This document shows, one piece after another, positions 9,566-17,224 of a DNA stretch of 57,753 nt. The stretch spans positions 1 to 57,753 of the forward strand of contig DYJD01000037.1 in the NCBI GenBank assembly GCA_020723325.1, in the 5' to 3' direction. Both the position numbers and the translations under genes were made by a program. Below the pieces are notes generated by a model that searched no databases, had not been told where the DNA came from, and saw only the letters and a list, made by a program, of their open reading frames with translations. Numbering within the stretch: the stretch's first letter is position 1; each line of letters opens with the position of its first letter. This stretch comes from Desulfosudis oleivorans (GTDB lineage Bacteria; Desulfobacterota; Desulfobacteria; Desulfobacterales; SURF-7).

Positions 9566-10069
9566 ACCCTTAACTCCTTTTCAAAAGTATTATTCTCGCA
9601 AATCCCGATGAAAGACTTGCCTGTGTTTAAATTTCTACAGCAGATGAATCTGCTCGCTGGTTATTGACAATGTTCTTTGTGCAGATCCGATCATCGCTAT
9701 ACACCAGCATGTCAGCAATAAACGTACCATGTCTTAGCGACTTGTCATAATTATTCAAAAAATTAGTTTTTTAAATATGTTATGCTTTAACTGCATCTGC
9801 CTTATTCAGCAAAAGCACTATCTATATGTAATCTCTTTCCACTATACTATGTAAAACAATTACCAAATGACATGGTAATAAATTACATGCTCGCTTGTCT
9901 TGATTGTCATGACTATTTTGAAGTCATGACTATTATGAAGTTTTGTTCAATATGGTCATTTTCAACCATTCAATTGACGGATTACCCATAATGGATTATT
10001 AGAAGTTCGTTGCCGGAAACGGGGAAATCCGGCCTTGAAAATACCACCCCCAACAAAAGGAGCAAAAAA
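9566..10069. other. AT-rich divergent intergenic region
   Basis: About 500 bases separate the divergent PEP-CTERM and cyclophilin genes. The stretch is clearly AT-rich and contains the 17-bp tandem repeat at 9906-9939. An upstream TTG (10010) would extend the cyclophilin reading frame, but its residues do not look like protein. I see no RNA gene and no convincing sigma-70 or sigma-54 promoter. Confidence 0.5.
9906..9939. repeat. two tandem 17-bp repeats
   Basis: gtcatgactattttgaa (9906-9922) is followed at once by gtcatgactattatgaa (9923-9939), with one mismatch. Each copy carries the palindrome TCATGA, so this could be a paired operator upstream of the cyclophilin gene. That reading is inference. 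Confidence 0.5.
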
Positions 10070-10618
10070 ATGCGATTTTTCTTTATTATCATGGCGGCAT
10101 GCGGACTACTCTTTTCCCAACCGGTTAATGCCCAGGACAATAAAGGGTCGAAAAGCATGGTGGTGCTGGAAACCAACCAGGGCAAGATTGAAATCAAACT
10201 GATGCCGGACATCGCCCCCAAGGCGTGTGAAAATTTCACCAAGCTGGCGGAGAAGGGTTTCTACAACGGCCTGATTTTTCATCGGGTGATCAAGAGTTTC
10301 ATGATCCAGGGCGGTGATCCCACCGGCACCGGCCGGGGCGGCGAATCCATTTGGGGCAAGGCCTTTGAAGACGAGTTTTCCCCCCAGGTCAAATTCGACC
10401 GCAAAGGCTTGCTGGCCATGGCCAATGCCGGCCCCAACACCAACCGCAGCCAGTTCTTCATCACCGTCAAGGAAACCCCCTGGCTGAACAACCGCCACAC
10501 CATTTTCGGCGAAGTTACTTCCGGATATGAAGTGGTTCAAAAAATCGAAAACACCCAAACCGGACCGGACAACAAGCCGGTTGAAGATCAGAAAATCATC
10601 AAGGCGTATTTAAAATAA
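10070..10618 (+). CDS. periplasmic cyclophilin-type peptidyl-prolyl isomerase
   Basis: The 182-residue protein starts at ATG 10070, preceded by AAAGGAG (10056-10062), and has a signal peptide ending in NAQ. Cyclophilin signatures are complete: GLIFHRVIKSFMIQGGDP with the catalytic Arg, SQFFIT, and WLNNRHTIFGEV. It therefore catalyses cis-trans isomerisation of prolyl bonds in the periplasm and helps exported proteins fold. A TTG at 10010 would add 20 residues but would bury the signal peptide, so I reject it. The next gene follows 27 bases on. Confidence 0.9.
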   Translation: MRFFFIIMAACGLLFSQPVNAQDNKGSKSMVVLETNQGKIEIKLMPDIAPKACENFTKLAEKGFYNGLIFHRVIKSFMIQGGDPTGTGRGGESIWGKAFEDEFSPQVKFDRKGLLAMANAGPNTNRSQFFITVKETPWLNNRHTIFGEVTSGYEVVQKIENTQTGPDNKPVEDQKIIKAYLK

Positions 10619-10645
10619 GTTCATAGTGTTCATAAGGAACCATAG

Positions 10646-11338
10646 GTGAACCAGTCAACCGAAACCCCTGTCACGATCATAGTGGATGACCGGGAGCAAA
10701 AAAGCGAGGTGTTGACTTTTCTTGCGGCCAAGCCGGATGTTCAGGTGGTTGTGAGGCGCCTTTTGACTGGAGACTACTTGGCGGAAAACCGCATTTTGTT
10801 CGAGCGCAAGACCCTTCAGGACTTTGCCGTTTCCATCATCGACGGCCGGCTGTTCAAGCAAGCCCTGGCCCTGGTCAACAATCCGTATAAAGGGGCATTG
10901 ATTCTGGAAGGCGGTGCCGCGGAACTTTCCGCCACCGGGGTGCGGCGCGAGGCCTTGCAGGGGGCCTTGATCAGCATCAGCCTGATCCTGGGGATTCCCG
11001 TGTTGCGGGCGCTTACACCCGCGGAAACCGCGGATTTGATGGTCTATGCGGCCCGCAAGATTCAGGGCATTACCGGTGACGCCGGCATTCGTCACGGCTA
11101 TCGGCCTAAAACAAAAAAGGCCCGACAGATCTATATTCTGCAAGGGCTACCGGGCATCGGTCCCGAGAGAGCCGCGCTGCTCTTGAAGAAATTCGGCAAC
11201 ATCGAACGGATTATCGCCGCCAGGCCGGAAGAACTTCAGGAAGTGAAAGGTATTGGAAAAAACGTCGCCGCGAAAATCAAATGGGCGGTGAGCGAGCAGG
11301 TATCGACTTATGGAAGTATCGATTTATTTCTAGTCTAA
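10646..11338 (+). CDS. ERCC4/XPF-type nuclease with C-terminal helix-hairpin-helix
   Basis: The 230-residue protein has the ERCC4 nuclease core: IIVDDREQ at residues 11-18, then GDY followed by FERKTLQDF (about 48-63), giving the GD...ERK...D metal-binding pattern of XPF/Mus81/Hef nucleases. Residues about 165-220 form tandem helix-hairpin-helix motifs (LPGIGPERAALLLKKFGNI and VKGIGKNVAAKI) that bind DNA. It has no helicase domain, unlike archaeal Hef. Start is GTG 10646 with AAGGAA ahead of it. It probably cuts branched or flap DNA during repair. A role in defence cannot be excluded, but nothing nearby on the same strand points to one. Confidence 0.85.
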   Translation: MNQSTETPVTIIVDDREQKSEVLTFLAAKPDVQVVVRRLLTGDYLAENRILFERKTLQDFAVSIIDGRLFKQALALVNNPYKGALILEGGAAELSATGVRREALQGALISISLILGIPVLRALTPAETADLMVYAARKIQGITGDAGIRHGYRPKTKKARQIYILQGLPGIGPERAALLLKKFGNIERIIAARPEELQEVKGIGKNVAAKIKWAVSEQVSTYGSIDLFLV

Positions 11339-11527
11339 TCGAAATTCCCCGGCGGGATACAGCAACCATCCAACTATCCGGATAAAATAAAAATGGAAAT
11401 GAAAAGGTATTTATGTTAATAAAACAAATACGCTATTAATGCTATTGTGCACGATATCGCTCTATTTCCTGATCCTGCGAATCATTTTTACCCATATCCC
11501 ATTCACAGTCCTATGACGGAGAAAGCC

Positions 11528-12838
11528 ATGGGAACGATCAAAGCGGTTGAGAAGGGCAAACTGCTTATTGTAGATCCTGAAAAAAAGAATGTCGATTTGT
11601 TTAAATCGGAGTTTCAGGACTATACGATTTATGAGGCGATCAACGGCATTGATGCGGTAAAAATGGCCATTGAAAAGGAACCGGATTTGATCCTGTTAAA
11701 TGATGATATCCCGCATATGGATGGCCACCATGTATGTGAGCTGTTAAAAAATAATTCCAAAACAGAACACTTGCCCGTGATTTTATCCACCTCTAAAAAA
11801 GATAAAAACTATATCAAAACGGGCTTGGAAAAAGGCGCAAGCGATTACATCCTCAAACCCCTTGACCTTGACATCTTGCGACCCAAAATAGAAACACATG
11901 TGAAGCTCAAGCAATCCCGTGATGAATTGCAGGATGTAAATGAATTTCTGTCCATCATTCTCGAATTGGCACCCATGATCATTTTTGTTGTCAATCAAGA
12001 CCTTGAAATCACCAAGATCAACAAGGAGACGGTGGACAAACTAGGCTACAAAGAGAAGCAGATCATTGGAAAAAAAATCCATGAGTTTGTCTCTAATAAA
12101 GAATTGATTGAACAAATCATTGCCAGTGGTGACGGCAATGCCATGTCTGAAGTTGAAATCGGTATCAAAAATAAAAAGGGTGAAATCATTCCGTTTGAAC
12201 TGCGCGGGAAGAAATTCATGGAGAATGGCGAGTTTAAATTTTATTTTGGCTTCGGCATTGATATCACCAAAAGAAAGCAGTTTGAGGATGAACTGAAAAA
12301 AGCCGCGACAAGGGACCCGCTGACCAACTTATATAACCGCGGCTTTTTTCAGATCGAGCTCGAAAAATGCGTCAATGAAGCCAAACGCCATTTCCGCCCA
12401 TTGTCGCTCATCATGTTTGATATCGATCATTTTAAATACTATAATGACACATACGGCCATCTGGAAGGCGACCATGTTCTCGCCACATTTGGAAACCTGA
12501 TTATCGAAAACATTCGTAAAATCGATATCGCCTGTCGATATGGCGGTGAAGAAATTATCCTCATTTTAAAGGAAACGCCCATTGAGCATGCGGTTACCAT
12601 TGCAGAAAGAATCCGAAACAAGTTCTCTCAGATAGAGTTCAATCCCCAACCCAATAAAAAGGTGTCCGTCACCCTTAGCGGGGGCGTCACGCAATATAAA
12701 TTGGAAGATCCTGCCGATAATGTGAAAAGTTTTATTGAAAGGGCGGACATCAATCTTTACAAAGCAAAGAGAGCTGGCAGAAACCAGATTATCAGCGACA
12801 TCTCCTTTGTGCAAAGAATCTTCACGCCGATTAAATAA
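11528..12838 (+). CDS. diguanylate cyclase with degenerate receiver and PAS domain
   Basis: I take ATG 11528, preceded by GGAG, giving 436 residues. The GTG at 11447 and the ATG at 11513 are weaker starts. Order: receiver-like domain (about 8-125), PAS (about 140-260) and GGDEF (about 270-430). The cyclase site is GGEE near residue 338 (RYGGEEIILIL), and RKID five residues upstream is the RxxD inhibitory site, so it should make c-di-GMP and be product-inhibited. The receiver is unusual: the phospho-acceptor position is Asn58 (LILLNDDIP) and the acidic pair is reduced to VDP, while the conserved Lys (LKP) remains. It is therefore probably not switched by phosphorylation in the normal way. It is convergent with the DUF2894 gene, 8 bases apart. 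Confidence 0.88.
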   Translation: MGTIKAVEKGKLLIVDPEKKNVDLFKSEFQDYTIYEAINGIDAVKMAIEKEPDLILLNDDIPHMDGHHVCELLKNNSKTEHLPVILSTSKKDKNYIKTGLEKGASDYILKPLDLDILRPKIETHVKLKQSRDELQDVNEFLSIILELAPMIIFVVNQDLEITKINKETVDKLGYKEKQIIGKKIHEFVSNKELIEQIIASGDGNAMSEVEIGIKNKKGEIIPFELRGKKFMENGEFKFYFGFGIDITKRKQFEDELKKAATRDPLTNLYNRGFFQIELEKCVNEAKRHFRPLSLIMFDIDHFKYYNDTYGHLEGDHVLATFGNLIIENIRKIDIACRYGGEEIILILKETPIEHAVTIAERIRNKFSQIEFNPQPNKKVSVTLSGGVTQYKLEDPADNVKSFIERADINLYKAKRAGRNQIISDISFVQRIFTPIK

Positions 12839-12846
12839 TTGCTTGC

Positions 12847-13617
12847 TTATCGATTGCGTTTTTTATCCGAGCGGGGTTTGATTTCCCCGGCGGCCTGTTC
12901 CAGAAAGAAGAGGGTGTCCATAAAGGAGAGGAAGCGGTTGAGATAGCCCGGAGACAGGTTGCGCATGGTAAAAAGCGCACGGGTCACCAGCATCTGGGAA
13001 TTGAGGGGGCCGGCGTTTTCCGGCCGTTCCTTGACAGCGCGGGTCACCAGCCTGTCCGAGTGGAGTTTGGACCAGGTTTGCTTGAGGAGGCGGAAGTTTT
13101 TTAATTCCGTTTGCTCCCTGGTTGGGGATGCGTCTGCTCCTGCCGTGGAAGCGCCCAGGGCCTCAAGGATTTCATCCTCCTGGCGTTGCAGAAGATCATC
13201 AAAATGGAGGGCGGTCTTCTCCTGGTCCCATTCCCGGCGGTGTCTGGTCATCTGATGGAAGCGTGCCGCAGTGATGGTCTTGCGACTTGCGCGCTCAAGC
13301 TTTTGCACCAATTGCCGCAGGCCGCTGAAATTGCTTTCGTTGAACAGCTTCTGCATCCGCTCAGCAGCATCCGGATGTTCTGAAGCGGCGCGGGCCATGA
13401 TGTCCTTGGCCTCGCAGCGCGCCTGCTCAAAGCATTTCTGATAGTCAGTCAGTGCCTGGCAGGCTTTTTCCTCAATGCGCCGGCGGACGGCTTCAGGCTT
13501 GCCTATGGCTTTACGGGCCAGGGCCTCGATATATTCCAAACGGGCCGGATCAAATTGCCGGCCGCCGTTTTGCACTGCCAAGGCCAGGCCCTGCCGGAGC
13601 GCGTCCCGGACCTCCAT
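12847..13617 (-). CDS. DUF2894-like protein of stator operon
   Basis: The gene starts at ATG 13617-13615, overlapping the stop of the OmpA gene by one base (TGATG), and gives 256 residues. A longer in-frame opening to 13824 exists but only by reading through the OmpA gene. The protein is helical and charged, with MEVRDALRQGL at the start, many Gln, Arg and Glu residues, and no membrane segment or catalytic motif that I can identify. Its place as last gene after a DUF802 gene and an OmpA gene, together with its general make-up, fits the DUF2894 family seen in the same order in other Proteobacteria (from memory). Function unknown. It is probably a cytoplasmic partner of the stator proteins. Confidence 0.7.
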   Translation of the reverse strand: MEVRDALRQGLALAVQNGGRQFDPARLEYIEALARKAIGKPEAVRRRIEEKACQALTDYQKCFEQARCEAKDIMARAASEHPDAAERMQKLFNESNFSGLRQLVQKLERASRKTITAARFHQMTRHRREWDQEKTALHFDDLLQRQEDEILEALGASTAGADASPTREQTELKNFRLLKQTWSKLHSDRLVTRAVKERPENAGPLNSQMLVTRALFTMRNLSPGYLNRFLSFMDTLFFLEQAAGEIKPRSDKKRNR

Positions 13618-14261
13618 CAGTTGTGGTCTCCCGTTGCCTGGCGCTTGGTTCTGGGTACCGGTGCGATCTCCACCCGCCGGTTTCTGGACCGTCCCTTCTC
13701 GTCCTGATTGGAAACCACCGGCTGCTGCTCCCCAAAGGCCGCGGCAAAAACCAGTGTGGGCGGCAGGCCTTCTTCGATCAGGGCCCGCGTAACCGTGAGG
13801 GCCCGTTGGGCTGAAAGATCCCAATTATCGGCAAAATGGCTATTGCCCTCATGGATGGACAAGTTGTCGGTAAATCCGCTGATCATCAACAGCTCATCGC
13901 GCTCATCCAGATAGACCCGCAGGGGCATAACCAGGGTGCGCAGCAGTTCGCGCCCCGCGGGCTGCAATTCGGCGGAGTTCAGCAGGAACAGCACACTGCC
14001 GCTGATCCCGATGCGGCCGTCCCGCAGGGTCACCCGCCCCTGGGCCAGGGGGTCGGCCAGGGCGCTTTCCAGGGACTGGCGGCGCTCTTCCGCAGCCTGG
14101 CGTTTGTCCTGCTCCTCCTTCAGGGTCTTGGCCAGATCAACCTGGAATCCCAGGGTCCACACCAATAGAAGAACAAACACGCCCAGCAGCCCGGTCATCA
14201 GGTCGCCAAAAACGGCCCAAATGGGCGGGCTGTCGGATAGAAAATCTTCTAGTTCTTCCAT
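13617..14261 (-). CDS. MotB/ZorB-like OmpA-family stator protein
   Basis: The 214-residue protein has one N-terminal membrane helix, VFGDLMTGLLGVFVLLLVW, with an Asp at residue 20. This matches the proton-carrying Asp of MotB, TolR, ExbD and ZorB. A short coiled coil (about 45-65) follows. The C-terminal OmpA peptidoglycan-binding domain has GFTD, the helix WDLSAQRALTVTRALIEEG, GFGEQQPVVSN-like residues (here AAFGEQQP) and RNRRVEI. It should anchor to peptidoglycan and form the ion path with the DUF802 protein. It overlaps the upstream gene by 13 bases and the downstream gene by one, so the operon is under tight translational coupling. Confidence 0.88.
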   Translation of the reverse strand: MEELEDFLSDSPPIWAVFGDLMTGLLGVFVLLLVWTLGFQVDLAKTLKEEQDKRQAAEERRQSLESALADPLAQGRVTLRDGRIGISGSVLFLLNSAELQPAGRELLRTLVMPLRVYLDERDELLMISGFTDNLSIHEGNSHFADNWDLSAQRALTVTRALIEEGLPPTLVFAAAFGEQQPVVSNQDEKGRSRNRRVEIAPVPRTKRQATGDHN

Positions 14262-16318
14262 TCGTTTGCTTCCGGATCAGCTTGGTTTTTGGGGCGGAGC
14301 TGCTGCAGCTCTTCAAAAATTTCCTTTTGCGATAACATGCAGTGGTCGATGATCTCCCGGGCCTGGGCCACATAATAGCCGAGTTGCTCATCGCTGCGGG
14401 CAGCGGCCTGATCCAGAGCCGCCTCGATGCGCTGGAGATTTTCCACCAAATTGGTATTGGAGTTGTTGAAGACCGTCACGGCAGCACTGAAAGCTTCGCC
14501 AAGACTGGCCATCTCCACGGCACCGACGGCAAAGCCCTCCGCAATCCTGGAGAAATTGGAAGCTTCCGCCCCCACCTGCGTGCTGAACCCTTGGCTGATA
14601 TCGGCCAGCATATGCCTGGCGGAATCAATCAGTTGTTCAATGGCAATTTGTTGCTGGTTTGAAGTGGCCGCAAGAACGCTTGCCAGCGTATCGATTTTTG
14701 CTAAAAGCCCTTGGTGTTCCTGAAGGAAACGGTTGTCTCGTTCCAGGGTTTTGGCCGCTTCCTGGCGAAGCCGGCCGATGACTTCCGCAGCCGCCAGGGG
14801 CACCTCCGCGGCGGTCCGGATCAACCGGTGCAGGGGTTCTTCCAATCCTTTGCCGATGGTTATCAGATGGGCTGAAAGGCTGGATTCCAGGGCAGCGAGG
14901 CGACCAAGCGCAGCCTCCCCGCGACGCTCCTCGTCGTCTCTAAGCACGCCCAGTTCGGCTCGCAAGGCTGTCGTGAGTGCATCCATTCGTTCGCTGTGCT
15001 GCGATAGCCAGGACTCTTCGACTTTCATTCGATTCGCCAGCAGATCCTCGGACGAATGCAGCAGTCTGGTGACCTCTGCCTGCAATCGGCCGGCGGTGGT
15101 CAGGGCATTGCCGTTCAATTCCCGGGCTGTCTCCTTCAGGGTGTCACTGATCTTCTGCTGGTTGGAAAGCATGTTCTGATGGAGGGCCGCCAGCATGGCC
15201 TCCGCCAATTGATCGAATTTTCCCTTGAAGGCGTCCAGGGCAGAATTCATTTGCGCCACCTGGACCGCGTTTGCGCGGGCCTGGGCTTCCGTGCTTGCTT
15301 TCCAGGACCTGCTGACTTCCTCCGATGTTTCTGCAACGTGCCTGGTCAGTTCCTGCAAATTGATCTGGGTGGCCTGGGTCAGCATCTGGTGAATATGCCG
15401 GGTTTCTGCAGCCAGGTCGCTCACCGCTGCCTGCAGGATCGGCTGGATGGTCGCGCCGGTCAAACGCAGGCTTTCGCTGACATTTTCCTTGTGGGTCTTG
15501 TTCAGCTCGGCAGCCAGCTCGGTATAGACAGTTATGGTCGAATGATGAAATCGCTCTTGATCAGCGCTCAAGCGCGTGGCCAGATGATCCAATTTGTCCG
15601 CCACGGTGATCAGTTTTTCCGCCACTGTGGGCAGAGCCTGGGTCTGAACCTGTAGTGCCCGCAAGGTCTCCTGCTGGTTGCGGGCCAGGCTGAAATTCTG
15701 GAAGACTGTTGCCGCTTTTGCATCCAGGTGTCTTGCGGCAAGGATGCGGTCCTTCCGGCTGAGGGCCGACATGAGGCCCAGCATGGCGGAAGTGGCCACC
15801 CCGGCCACGGATGTGCCGAATGCCAGTCCCAACCCCCGGATGGGAGCGGCCAGGCCGGCCCGAATGGCCTGGATATCCATGGAACCCTCCAGGGCGCCCA
15901 CGGTCCCCTGCAGGGTATGGACCATGCCCAGGAAGGTCCCCAGCAGTCCCAGCATGATCAGCAGACCCACCAGATAGGGTGTCAGGATAGGCGCCGGCAA
16001 ACCCACGCGCTCACCTTCGATACGCGCCTGAACTGCAGTCCGCAAAGCGGCATCCAGTTGATCCAGCCATTTTTCCAGAACCGTCACTTTCCCATGAACA
16101 GCGGCCAGGGCTTGAAAAAGGGTGGCTGTGGCGCGACGATATTGGAGCAGCTCAATGACCCCGAGGCCGTAAACCCCGGTGATAATTGCGGTGACAACAA
16201 ATGCCAAGGTATTGGTATGCACAAAAACCGAGCCGATCCATAGAACTGCCATACTCCCGAGTAAAAGCGCTGTTGTGAAAAGAAATTTAGTCACTATCCT
16301 ATTTTTTTCCTTCATCAT
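14249..16318 (-). CDS. MotA/TolQ/ZorA-like DUF802 protein with long coiled-coil tail
   Basis: This 689-residue protein has four predicted membrane helices: two near residues 9-55, then LTPYLVGLLIMLGLLGTFLG (about 110-130) and GLGLAFGTSVAGVATSAMLG (about 163-183). The last pair shows the MotA/TolQ/ExbB pattern (LGLLGTFLGM...GLGLAFGTS) that forms the ion channel around MotB/TolR-type helices. From about residue 200 to the end it is almost all coiled coil, rich in Ala, Gln and Glu. A TolQ-like head with a long cytoplasmic tail is the build of ZorA of the Zorya anti-phage system. No ZorC, ZorD or ZorE-like gene is beside it. The start overlaps the DUF3348 gene by 20 bases and lacks a clear ribosome site, which suggests coupling. 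Confidence 0.85.
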   Translation of the reverse strand: MMKEKNRIVTKFLFTTALLLGSMAVLWIGSVFVHTNTLAFVVTAIITGVYGLGVIELLQYRRATATLFQALAAVHGKVTVLEKWLDQLDAALRTAVQARIEGERVGLPAPILTPYLVGLLIMLGLLGTFLGMVHTLQGTVGALEGSMDIQAIRAGLAAPIRGLGLAFGTSVAGVATSAMLGLMSALSRKDRILAARHLDAKAATVFQNFSLARNQQETLRALQVQTQALPTVAEKLITVADKLDHLATRLSADQERFHHSTITVYTELAAELNKTHKENVSESLRLTGATIQPILQAAVSDLAAETRHIHQMLTQATQINLQELTRHVAETSEEVSRSWKASTEAQARANAVQVAQMNSALDAFKGKFDQLAEAMLAALHQNMLSNQQKISDTLKETARELNGNALTTAGRLQAEVTRLLHSSEDLLANRMKVEESWLSQHSERMDALTTALRAELGVLRDDEERRGEAALGRLAALESSLSAHLITIGKGLEEPLHRLIRTAAEVPLAAAEVIGRLRQEAAKTLERDNRFLQEHQGLLAKIDTLASVLAATSNQQQIAIEQLIDSARHMLADISQGFSTQVGAEASNFSRIAEGFAVGAVEMASLGEAFSAAVTVFNNSNTNLVENLQRIEAALDQAAARSDEQLGYYVAQAREIIDHCMLSQKEIFEELQQLRPKNQADPEANEWKN

Positions 16319-17141
16319 GTGTACAATCCGCGCCGGCCTCCGCCGGCAACGAGTCGATCATCCCCAAAAGCGGCTGCAGGCGCACCTCAAGCTCGGCCAG
16401 CAGCAATTCTCGCATTTCGCCGCAAAACCTAAATAGCCAGCCACCCGGCTGCAGCCACTGTTCCAAATCCGGAGCTGTCGGTACGCTGGGAAGTTCCTGT
16501 CGATGTTCATCCAGTAGACTGCCGAAACGCTTTTCCAGAAGCTTTGGAACCACGGTAAAAAGCTCGCGGGTATGCTCGGCCAGCACACGGCCGAAGGTCG
16601 CGTCCAGCCTTGAGAGTTTGGCCAGCTCTGGCGAAATACCTTCAATTGCCCGCCCGATATTCAACCGGAGTTGCCGGATCCGGTTTTCAAGTTCCCTTTG
16701 ACGGGCAGTGTAAAATTTGCCAAAAGGTTCGAATGCCGTTCTATGGATTTTGGTTCTGCCCATAAGCGCCGGCTCATAAACCCCGGTGAGCTTGAAATGG
16801 GCATGCAGCCCTTCGGCCGTGGGCAGTTTATCCTTTATGCCGCCTCCCCCCGGAACAAAGCCCATGGCAATGGAGCGCACCAAAGCCGTACGTGCTTGCA
16901 GGAATTCATCCTTAACGGACTTTGCAGCCGCCTGAGGGGCAAGCCCGGCCGGGTTGAACACCATGGCCCCCAGCTCGTCGTGGGCCAGCGCCAGGATTAT
17001 GGAGCCCTGCAAACCCATCAACTGGCCTAATTTATCGGCGAAATTGCCGGCCGGCGCCTCGGAAACCGTTGGATGAAAGCCGGATAAAAGGCGCACCAGC
17101 CTCGAACCGTACAGAGCAGCATTTCCATAATTTTTCATCAA
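16299..17141 (-). CDS. DUF3348-like protein, first gene of stator operon
   Basis: The 280-residue protein resembles the DUF3348 family. The N-terminal part, YGSRLVRLLSGFHPTVSE then FADKLGQLMGLQGSIILA, has the family look, and the rest is helical without membrane segments. The family has no known function but is found upstream of DUF802 and OmpA genes in other Proteobacteria (from memory). Two Met codons start the frame (17141 and 17138). It is separated from the UbiB-like kinase gene upstream by only 83 bases on the same strand, so transcription could come from that gene or from a promoter in the gap. Confidence 0.7.
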   Translation of the reverse strand: MMKNYGNAALYGSRLVRLLSGFHPTVSEAPAGNFADKLGQLMGLQGSIILALAHDELGAMVFNPAGLAPQAAAKSVKDEFLQARTALVRSIAMGFVPGGGGIKDKLPTAEGLHAHFKLTGVYEPALMGRTKIHRTAFEPFGKFYTARQRELENRIRQLRLNIGRAIEGISPELAKLSRLDATFGRVLAEHTRELFTVVPKLLEKRFGSLLDEHRQELPSVPTAPDLEQWLQPGGWLFRFCGEMRELLLAELEVRLQPLLGMIDSLPAEAGADCTHDEGKK

Positions 17142-17224
17142 ATCAAATCAACCCACAATATATTGGGGTCAAACGGTTATCATAACCTTGCGGCTATTTC
17201 AATTCTTATTACCAAAATTCAGAA

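Noticed and set aside
9664-9700. TTGACA at 9664 as a promoter for the cyclophilin gene
   Set aside because: No -10 element at 16-18 bases; the nearest TATA-like sequence is about 28 bases away.
13617-13824. Longer DUF2894 product starting at 13824
   Set aside because: The extension lies wholly inside the OmpA gene, has no protein-like composition, and the TGATG coupling at 13617 gives a clear start.
10646-17141. ERCC4 nuclease as the effector of the stator-like operon (Zorya-type system)
   Set aside because: It lies on the opposite strand, is separated by a cyclase gene and is paired with a cyclophilin gene, so nothing in the layout links it to the operon.
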